From Blautia sp. (GTDB lineage: Bacteria > Bacillota > Clostridia > Lachnospirales > Lachnospiraceae): a stretch of 11,070 bases of DNA. The stretch covers positions 1 to 11,070 of the forward strand of contig JAFOJB010000187.1 in NCBI GenBank assembly GCA_017420455.1, given 5' to 3'. Under the pieces are notes generated by a model that did not search any database, was not told where the DNA came from, and was given only the letters and a program-made list of their open reading frames with translations. Below are positions 1-4,692 of this stretch, piece by piece. The position numbers were made by a program, and so were the translations under genes. How positions within the stretch are numbered: the stretch's first letter is position 1; the number at the start of each line of letters is the position of its first letter.

Positions 1-16
1 CTTATTAAATGAAAAA

Positions 17-101
17 TGCGGAAGATGGGACTTGAACCCACACGACTGCAATAGTCACTAGATCCTTAGTCTAGCTCGTCTGCCAGTTCCGACACTTCCG
101 C
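17..101 (-). tRNA. tRNA-Leu, anticodon AAG
   Basis: Read on the minus strand this is a complete 85-nt type II tRNA. The acceptor arms GCGGAAG (101-95) and CTTCCGC (24-18) pair over 7 bp, followed by discriminator A at 17. The anticodon stem CTAGA/TCTAG closes the loop CTAAGGA, so T33 is followed by anticodon A34-A35-G36 (67-65). A long variable arm with stem GACT/AGTC and a normal T arm with TTCAAGT support leucine identity. CCA is not encoded, so it must be added after transcription. The AAG anticodon reads CUU directly. If A34 is deaminated to inosine it could also read CUC and CUA. A34 in a leucine tRNA is unusual for bacteria, although I recall it being reported in some Firmicutes. Confidence 0.96.
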
Positions 102-149
102 ATATCGCATTTCGTGGGATTTTTTTTGTTCTCCCTCGCGACAAGGGAT

Positions 150-178
150 AGTATAACAAAATGGGGGTTCAAAGTCAA
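150..178 (-). promoter_or_regulatory. Sigma-A type promoter for the tRNA-Leu gene
   Basis: On the minus strand, TTGACT (178-173) is followed by a 17-base spacer and TATACT (155-150). This is close to the TTGACA-N17-TATAAT consensus of the primary sigma factor. Transcription should start near position 143, leaving a leader of about 40 nt before the mature tRNA 5' end at 101, which RNase P would remove. Strength and spacing fit a stable-RNA promoter. Confidence 0.85.
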
Positions 179-189
179 TACCCTTTTTA

Positions 190-206
190 TTTTTTTTCGA
201 AAAAAA
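190..206. repeat. A/T palindrome in the tRNA-dgt divergent spacer
   Basis: Eight T, then CG, then seven A form a perfect 16-bp palindrome at 191-206. It lies between the minus-strand tRNA promoter and the plus-strand dgt start. It could be a curved or upstream-element-like tract, or an operator half-site pair. No convincing -35/-10 pair for dgt was found in 180-290. The function is unknown. Confidence 0.4.
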
Positions 207-272
207 GAGGTATTTCTTTTTTTCTGCAGAATATCCTTATTAGAGAATAAAGAAGCTTGCGGGGTCATTCAG

Positions 273-279
273 AAAGGAG
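273..279 (+). promoter_or_regulatory. Ribosome binding site deciding the dgt start
   Basis: AAAGGAG lies 11 bases before the in-frame TTG at 291. An ATG at 284 is closer but out of frame. The next in-frame ATG (309) has no comparable site. The site therefore favours the TTG start. Confidence 0.6.
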
Positions 280-290
280 CTGTATGTGCC

Positions 291-1301
291 TTGAATATCC
301 GGGAATCTATGGAAAAGATGGAAAAACAGGTCCTCAGTCCTTATGCCGCCTGCAGTATCGATTCACTGGGGCGGGATCATTATGAGGAGGAGTGTGATGT
401 CCGGACTGTTTATCAGCGGGACCGGGACAGGATACTGCACTGCAAGGCGTTCCGCCGGCTGAAGGATAAGACACAGGTTTTTCTGGCTCCCCAGGGGGAT
501 CATTACAGGAACCGGCTGACACATACTCTGGAGGTTTCGCAGATCGCCAGGACTATTGCAAAGGCTCTTCGCCTGAATGGGGATCTGGTGGAGGCAATTG
601 CCCTTGGCCATGATCTGGGACATACCCCCTTCGGGCATGCCGGGGAGAGAGCTCTGAACCATGTTTGTCCGGAAGGCTTTGCTCATTATAAGCAGAGCGT
701 GCGGGTGGTGGAGGTGCTGGAGAAAAACGGGGAAGGCCTGAATCTTACGAAGGAGGTCCGGGACGGGATATTGAACCACCGGACGGCGGCGCATCCCAGT
801 ACCCTGGAAGGGCAGGTCGTCAGATATTCCGATAAGATTGCCTACATCCATCACGATATGGATGATGCCCAGAGAGCGAATATCATCACTGAGGATGATA
901 TTCCCATTACTCTCAGGATGCTTCTTGGGTTTACCACCCGGGAAAGGCTCAATACCTTTGTCCATGATATCATTGAAAACAGCCTGGACAGAGACGAGAT
1001 CTGCATGTCGGCCGAGATCGAGGAAGCCTTGAGAGACCTCCGCGCCATCATGTTCCGGAACGTCTATGAGAACCCGGTGGCGAAGAAGGAGGAGGGAAAG
1101 GCAGTTGAGATGCTGGAAAACCTTTATTATTATTACAATGATCATCCGCAGAACATGTCCCGGGAGTACAGGGAGCTGATCGAGATCAGAGGAGAGCCGA
1201 AGTCCAGAGTGGTCTGCGACTATCTTTCCGGCATGACAGATCAGTATTCCATGGAAAAGTTCCGGGAAATCTATATCCCCAGGGCCTGGGAAGTTTACTG
1301 A
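291..1301 (+). CDS. dgt: dGTP triphosphohydrolase-like HD protein (336 aa)
   Basis: Deoxynucleotide triphosphohydrolases of this family cleave dGTP or other dNTPs to the nucleoside and triphosphate in the cytoplasm and help set dNTP pools. Counting from the TTG start, the family signature RDRDRILH..AFRRL..KTQVF is near residues 43-64. The HD metal-site residues are visible as H78 (THTLEV), H107-D108 (GHDLGHTPFGH) and D181 (VRYSDKIAY). The remainder resembles the helical HD-associated domain. Length is normal for Firmicutes members, about 330-340 aa. The frame is open back to 114, but that extension crosses the tRNA promoter and encodes low-complexity residues, so I reject it. The TTG start gives an N-terminus beginning MNIRES, which resembles related proteins as I remember them. 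ATG 309 (M-E-K) is the alternative. It is the first plus-strand gene of the cluster, and dnaG follows after a repeat. The precise dNTP substrate cannot be read from sequence. Confidence 0.93.
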   Translation: MNIRESMEKMEKQVLSPYAACSIDSLGRDHYEEECDVRTVYQRDRDRILHCKAFRRLKDKTQVFLAPQGDHYRNRLTHTLEVSQIARTIAKALRLNGDLVEAIALGHDLGHTPFGHAGERALNHVCPEGFAHYKQSVRVVEVLEKNGEGLNLTKEVRDGILNHRTAAHPSTLEGQVVRYSDKIAYIHHDMDDAQRANIITEDDIPITLRMLLGFTTRERLNTFVHDIIENSLDRDEICMSAEIEEALRDLRAIMFRNVYENPVAKKEEGKAVEMLENLYYYYNDHPQNMSREYRELIEIRGEPKSRVVCDYLSGMTDQYSMEKFREIYIPRAWEVY

Positions 1302-1430
1302 GGAACTGTACACAAATAACCTTTACAGATGGCGCGGGATAAATCTGTCAGACAAGGCGGAGGAATGAGTCGATGCGGGCATCGACGAATGACGGCGCTT
1401 GGCATTGTATGTCAGTATATACTTGTGTTT
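1302..1430 (+). repeat. Diverged copy A of a hairpin repeat, between dgt and dnaG
   Basis: The left end (1301-1320) matches 19 of 20 bases of the left terminal repeat of the intact copy at 3248. Positions 1353-1393 align without gaps to 3301-3341 at 34 of 41 bases. AAATCTG (1341-1347) is shared, followed by 5 extra bases in this copy. The right end is degenerate (TATACTTGTGTTT around 1418-1430), yet 1345-1358 still pairs imperfectly with 1402-1415. It starts at the last base of the dgt stop codon and ends just before the dnaG ribosome binding site, so it fills the whole spacer. It is in the same orientation as copy B. Confidence 0.8.
1369..1386 (+). other. Central hairpin of repeat copy A
   Basis: GTCGATG, loop CGGG and CATCGAC form a 7-bp stem. 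Compared with the copy B hairpin, the two outermost base pairs are changed on both sides (G-C, T-A here; A-T, G-C there), so pairing is kept. The equivalent hairpin is at 3317-3334. Confidence 0.75.
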
Positions 1431-1432
1431 AA

Positions 1433-1439
1433 GAGGAGG
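1433..1439 (+). promoter_or_regulatory. Ribosome binding site for dnaG
   Basis: GAGGAGG is a near-perfect anti-16S match. The spacer to ATG 1452 is 12 bases, longer than usual, but no ATG, GTG or TTG in frame lies between. It sits immediately after repeat copy A, so the repeat forms the 5' leader next to it. Confidence 0.7.
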
Positions 1440-1451
1440 AATAAGCAGTAC

Positions 1452-3239
1452 ATGTCATCAGACATCATCGACGAAGTGCGGGAAAAAAGTGATATTCTGG
1501 ATGTGGTATCGCAATATGTCCGTCTCACCCGGCGGGGGAGTTCGTACTTTGGCCTGTGTCCTTTCCATAACGAGAAAACCGCATCTTTTTCCGTTTCGCC
1601 CTCCAAACAGATCTATTACTGTTTTGGCTGCGGCGCGGGAGGCGATGTATTTCATTTTATCATGCAGTATGAGAACTATTCCTTTGGAGAAGCCCTGAAA
1701 TACCTGGCAGACCGCGCGGGGGTCGCCCTTCCCCAGATGGAGTACAGCAGCGCAGCACGGGAAAAAGCCCGGGAGAGGGCCGTCCTTCTGGAGATTCAGA
1801 AGGAGGCGGCAAAATATTTTTACTATCAGCTGAGGCAGGAGAAAGGAAGGCAGGCTCATCAGTACCTGACAGGGCGGGGGCTTTCCGAGGAAACCATCCG
1901 GAGCTTCGGTCTGGGATATTCGGATAAATTCAGCGACGATCTTTATAAATATATGAAGGCAAAGGGGTACAGGGATGAGGTTCTCCGGGAATCCGGCCTG
2001 TTCAACATAGATGAGAAGCACGGGATGTACGATAAGTTCTGGAATCGTGTGATCTTTCCCATCATGGACGTAAATAACCGCGTCATCGGCTTCGGAGGCC
2101 GTGTCATGGGGGATGGAAAGCCGAAATACCTGAATTCTCCGGAGACGAAGATTTTTGACAAGAGCAGGAACCTGTACGGGCTGAACATAGCGCGCTCAAG
2201 CAGGAAAAATACGATCATCCTCTGCGAGGGCTATATGGATGTGATCTCCATGCACCAGGCAGGCTTCACCAACGCAGTAGCGTCTTTGGGGACGGCTTTG
2301 ACTTCTGGCCACGCAAGCCTGTTAAAGCGTTATACCAGGGAGGTTTTACTGCTGTATGACAGCGACGATGCAGGCGTGCGGGCGGCTCTTCGGGCCATCC
2401 CGATCCTCCGGGAAGCCGGAATCAACTCCAGGGTGGTAAACCTTGAACCGCACAAGGATCCGGATGAATTCATCGGACATATGGGAGCCGGAGCCTTCGA
2501 AGAAAGGCTTCAGAAAGCGGAGGACAGCTTCCTCTTCCGGGTACGCATCGCGAAGAGAGAGTATACCATGGAGGATCCTCAGGGACAGAACCGGTTTTTC
2601 GACAGGATCGCCTCGATGCTCCTGGAGCTTTCTGACGAACTGGAGCGGAACCTGTACATCGAGACCATTGTAAAGGATTACAGAAGTTTTGGGGTGACTG
2701 CCCAGGATCTGCGGAAGAGAGTGCAGGCGCAGGCAATGAAGGGGACGCCCGCTGAAGACAGAGTAAGGCCCCGGAGCACGGAGAAGCCTGTAAAAAAGGA
2801 GGATCCCGGAGGAACCTCACAGAAGCTTCTCCTTACCTGGCTGATCACTTATCCGGGGATTTTTTCCGAGGTGGAAAAATATGTCCGGCCGGAGGATTTT
2901 GTGACGCCGCTTTACCAGGAAGCCGCAAAGCTGGTCTATGCGCAGCTTCGGGAGGGAAAGGTGAATCCCGGAAGGATCATGGGAGAATTTGAAGATCCGG
3001 AGGAAAACCGCAGGGTCGCCGCTCTTTTTAATACCGAAATTCCTCTGGAGAGTGATAAGGAGCAGCAGAAGGCCTTTGCGGACACCCTGTACCGGATCAA
3101 GGAAGAAAGCTATCAGAAGCGGAACCGGGAATGGAACGGAACCGACATGGGGGAACTGCAGCAGCTGATCCAGGCGAAAAAGGATCTGGAAGCGCTGGCG
3201 CAAAGGAGAGAAGAAATACATGTAGATTTTAAGGAGTGA
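1452..3239 (+). CDS. dnaG: DNA primase DnaG (595 aa)
   Basis: DnaG synthesises RNA primers at the replication fork and works with the DnaB helicase. The N-terminal CHC2 zinc domain has ligands C36, H39, C57 and C60 (CPFH...CFGCG). The catalytic core follows, with the TOPRIM residues E259 (CEGYMD), D303 and D305 (YDSDDAG), and further acidic residues in KDPDEF near 336-339. A C-terminal helical region from about residue 455 (KLLLTWLITYPGIF onward) corresponds to the helicase-interaction domain. Length is normal for Clostridia. The frame is open upstream to 1329, but those 41 codons are repeat-derived. The start at MSSDIIDEV matches the usual primase N-terminus. It lies between dgt and rpoD, the conserved macromolecular-synthesis arrangement, but is bracketed by two copies of the hairpin repeat. 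The stop is TGA at 3237. Confidence 0.97.
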   Translation: MSSDIIDEVREKSDILDVVSQYVRLTRRGSSYFGLCPFHNEKTASFSVSPSKQIYYCFGCGAGGDVFHFIMQYENYSFGEALKYLADRAGVALPQMEYSSAAREKARERAVLLEIQKEAAKYFYYQLRQEKGRQAHQYLTGRGLSEETIRSFGLGYSDKFSDDLYKYMKAKGYRDEVLRESGLFNIDEKHGMYDKFWNRVIFPIMDVNNRVIGFGGRVMGDGKPKYLNSPETKIFDKSRNLYGLNIARSSRKNTIILCEGYMDVISMHQAGFTNAVASLGTALTSGHASLLKRYTREVLLLYDSDDAGVRAALRAIPILREAGINSRVVNLEPHKDPDEFIGHMGAGAFEERLQKAEDSFLFRVRIAKREYTMEDPQGQNRFFDRIASMLLELSDELERNLYIETIVKDYRSFGVTAQDLRKRVQAQAMKGTPAEDRVRPRSTEKPVKKEDPGGTSQKLLLTWLITYPGIFSEVEKYVRPEDFVTPLYQEAAKLVYAQLREGKVNPGRIMGEFEDPEENRRVAALFNTEIPLESDKEQQKAFADTLYRIKEESYQKRNREWNGTDMGELQQLIQAKKDLEALAQRREEIHVDFKE

Positions 3240-3247
3240 AACAGGTA

Positions 3248-3274
3248 AGGCACTGTACACAAATAACTTCTGAA
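3248..3274 (+). repeat. Left terminal inverted repeat of copy B
   Basis: Begins AGGCACTGTACACAAATAAC. It is complementary to 3378-3404 over 27 positions with a single T/G mismatch at 3271 against 3381. The same end occurs at 1301-1320 with one substitution. Confidence 0.9.
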
Positions 3275-3316
3275 AGCTGCGCAGAACAAATTCAAATCTG
3301 CAAGGCGGCGGAAGGA

Positions 3317-3334
3317 AGCGATGCGGGCATCGCT
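3317..3334 (+). other. Central hairpin of repeat copy B
   Basis: AGCGATG, loop CGGG and CATCGCT form a 7-bp stem. The loop and the inner five base pairs are identical to copy A. The outer two pairs differ on both strands in a way that keeps pairing. Confidence 0.8.
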
Positions 3335-3377
3335 GACTGACAACAACGCAGTCAGATTTGGATTTGGGCAAGTAAAA

Positions 3378-3404
3378 TTCGGAAGTTATTTGTGTACAGT
3401 GCCT
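3378..3404 (-). repeat. Right terminal inverted repeat of copy B
   Basis: Inverted partner of 3248-3274, ending GTGTACAGTGCCT. It is followed by TG and then the candidate duplication ACAGG at 3406. Confidence 0.9.
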
Positions 3405-3410
3405 GACAGG

Positions 3411-3549
3411 CAGCAGCGGAGTATGGATGACCATACAGGGCACACGGAGAGGTTATGGATTACCTGTGACTCTTTGAAAACAGATGATTCCAGTGCAGAA
3501 AGACCATTCATCAAAATGCTGTCCTGCGGCACTGTGGTCATAGATAAAT
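3411..3549 (+). other. Spacer between repeat copy B and rpoD
   Basis: No supported gene here. A frame starting at ATG 3424 runs across the rpoD start and has no family resemblance. GGCACTGT at 3528-3535 repeats the first eight bases of the element's terminal repeat and can pair with CAGTGC at 3491-3496 across a 32-base loop. I found no convincing -35/-10 pair, so whether rpoD has its own promoter here is open. Confidence 0.35.
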
Positions 3550-3554
3550 GGAGG
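3550..3554 (+). promoter_or_regulatory. Ribosome binding site for rpoD
   Basis: GGAGG followed by 7 bases and ATG 3562. The strong site picks this start over the in-frame ATG codons at 3568 and 3574. Confidence 0.85.
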
Positions 3555-3561
3555 GATCTAT

Positions 3562-4689
3562 ATGGAAATGAACATGGGAAAATTCAGTGAGAAGCTTGTA
3601 GAGCTGCTGGAGCTGGCCAAAAAGAAAAAGAATGTCCTGGAATACCAGGAGATCAGCGATTTCTTTAAAGACCAGCCGCTGGATGTGGAACACATGGAAA
3701 AGGTCTTCGACTTTCTGGAAGCCAGCGGTGTCGATGTCCTTCGGATCACAGAGGAGGTTCCGGACGATCTGATGCTGGAGGGCGACCTGGATCTGGATGC
3801 TCTGACAGACGAGGAGGATGTGGAACTGGAGCAGCTGGATCTTTCCATTCCGGAGGGAGTCAGCATTGAGGATCCTGTCCGGATGTACCTGAAAGAGATC
3901 GGAAAGGTTCCGCTTCTTACTGCAGAAGAGGAAATCGAGCTGGCGAAGAAGATGGAGCAGGGGGATGAAGCGGCCAAGAAAAAGCTGGCAGAAGCAAATC
4001 TTCGTCTGGTGGTGAGCATTGCAAAGAGATACGTGGGACGGGGCATGCTTTTCCTGGACCTGATCCAGGAAGGAAATCTGGGCCTGATCAAAGCCGTGGA
4101 GAAATTCGACTATCGGAAAGGCTACAAGTTCAGCACCTACGCCACCTGGTGGATCCGTCAGGCCATCACCCGGGCGATCGCCGATCAGGCAAGGACCATC
4201 CGGATCCCGGTACATATGGTGGAGACCATCAATAAGCTGATCCGGGTTTCCAGACAGCTCCTGCAGGAGCTGGGACGGGAGCCTACTCCGGAAGAGATCG
4301 CGGAGGAAATGGAAATTTCTGTGGAGCGTGTACGGGAGATCATGAAGATTTCTCAGGAGCCTGTGTCTCTGGAAACACCGATCGGCGAGGAAGAGGACAG
4401 CCATCTGGGGGACTTTATCCAGGACGACAATGTCCCGGTGCCTGCCGATGCCGCTGCGTTTACTCTGTTGAAGGAGCAGCTCGACGAGGTTCTTGCCACT
4501 CTTACAGAGAGAGAACAGAAGGTCCTGCGGCTCCGCTTCGGCCTTGACGACGGCCGGGGAAGAACCCTGGAGGAGGTCGGCAAGGAATTCAATGTGACCA
4601 GGGAAAGAATCCGGCAGATCGAGGCGAAAGCCCTCCGTAAGCTCCGTCATCCCAGCCGCAGCCGGAAACTGAAGGATTATCTGGATTAA
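3562..4689 (+). CDS. rpoD: Primary RNA polymerase sigma factor, SigA/RpoD (375 aa)
   Basis: This is the housekeeping sigma factor that directs RNA polymerase to TTGACA/TATAAT promoters. A short acidic region 1.1 occupies about residues 1-85. Region 1.2 begins at [11 protein letters not shown] (104-114). Region 2 contains DLIQEGN (166-172) and the promoter-melting and -10 recognition segment [15 protein letters not shown] (188-202). Region 3 starts with [12 protein letters not shown] (210-221). Region 4.2, the -35 recognition helix-turn-helix, covers about 333-368 ([20 protein letters not shown]). Length and all regions are normal for Firmicutes SigA, and the tRNA promoter in this window has the expected target sequence. 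The next gene starts 3 bases after its TAA. The long spacer with the hairpin element separates it from dnaG. Confidence 0.98.
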   Translation: MEMNMGKFSEKLVELLELAKKKKNVLEYQEISDFFKDQPLDVEHMEKVFDFLEASGVDVLRITEEVPDDLMLEGDLDLDALTDEEDVELEQLDLSIPEGVSIEDPVRMYLKEIGKVPLLTAEEEIELAKKMEQGDEAAKKKLAEANLRLVVSIAKRYVGRGMLFLDLIQEGNLGLIKAVEKFDYRKGYKFSTYATWWIRQAITRAIADQARTIRIPVHMVETINKLIRVSRQLLQELGREPTPEEIAEEMEISVERVREIMKISQEPVSLETPIGEEEDSHLGDFIQDDNVPVPADAAAFTLLKEQLDEVLATLTEREQKVLRLRFGLDDGRGRTLEEVGKEFNVTRERIRQIEAKALRKLRHPSRSRKLKDYLD

Positions 4690-4692
4690 GCC

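Larger units (their letters stand above)
3248..3404 (+). mobile_element. MITE-like hairpin element, intact copy B
   Basis: This 157-bp non-coding element lies between dnaG and rpoD. Positions 3248-3274 and 3378-3404 are 27-bp inverted repeats differing at one position, which would be a G-U pair in RNA. Further inside, 3288-3300 and 3353-3365 pair over 13 bp, again with one G-U. The centre holds a 7-bp hairpin at 3317-3334. The whole element can fold into one long branched hairpin. There is no transposase, so if mobile it would depend on an enzyme elsewhere. No T-run follows, so it is not a classic terminator. With its flanks it forms most of the 322-base dnaG-rpoD spacer. Confidence 0.78.
3241..3410. 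repeat. Possible 5-bp target duplication flanking repeat copy B
   Basis: ACAGG occurs at 3241-3245 and again at 3406-3410, enclosing the inverted-repeat element with 2 bases on the left (3246-3247) and 1 base on the right (3405) outside the paired ends. This is the pattern left by transposition, but a 5-base match this close can arise by chance. Confidence 0.4.

Noticed and set aside
114..290. N-terminal extension of the dgt frame
   Set aside because: It would start at the first ATG of a tract that overlaps the minus-strand tRNA promoter. The encoded residues are low-complexity Phe/Lys, and family length fits the TTG at 291.
363..1313. 316-codon minus-strand frame opposite dgt
   Set aside because: No recognisable family or suitable ribosome binding site. 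It mirrors codon bias of the clear dgt gene on the other strand.
1329..1451. 41-codon extension of dnaG through repeat copy A
   Set aside because: The frame is open by chance across repeat DNA. The primase N-terminus and the ribosome binding site point to ATG 1452.
3248..3404. Rho-independent terminator at the dnaG-rpoD junction
   Set aside because: The stem is long and AT-containing and no T-run follows either arm, so it does not meet the usual terminator form. Processing or transposon ends fit better.
3321..3590. 89-codon plus-strand frame between dnaG and rpoD
   Set aside because: It begins inside the hairpin element and overlaps the start of rpoD. It lacks a good ribosome binding site and any family resemblance.
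3538..4650. 370-codon minus-strand frame opposite rpoD
   Set aside because: It is a shadow of a highly conserved sigma factor gene. The translation is His/Leu/Gln-rich with no known motif.
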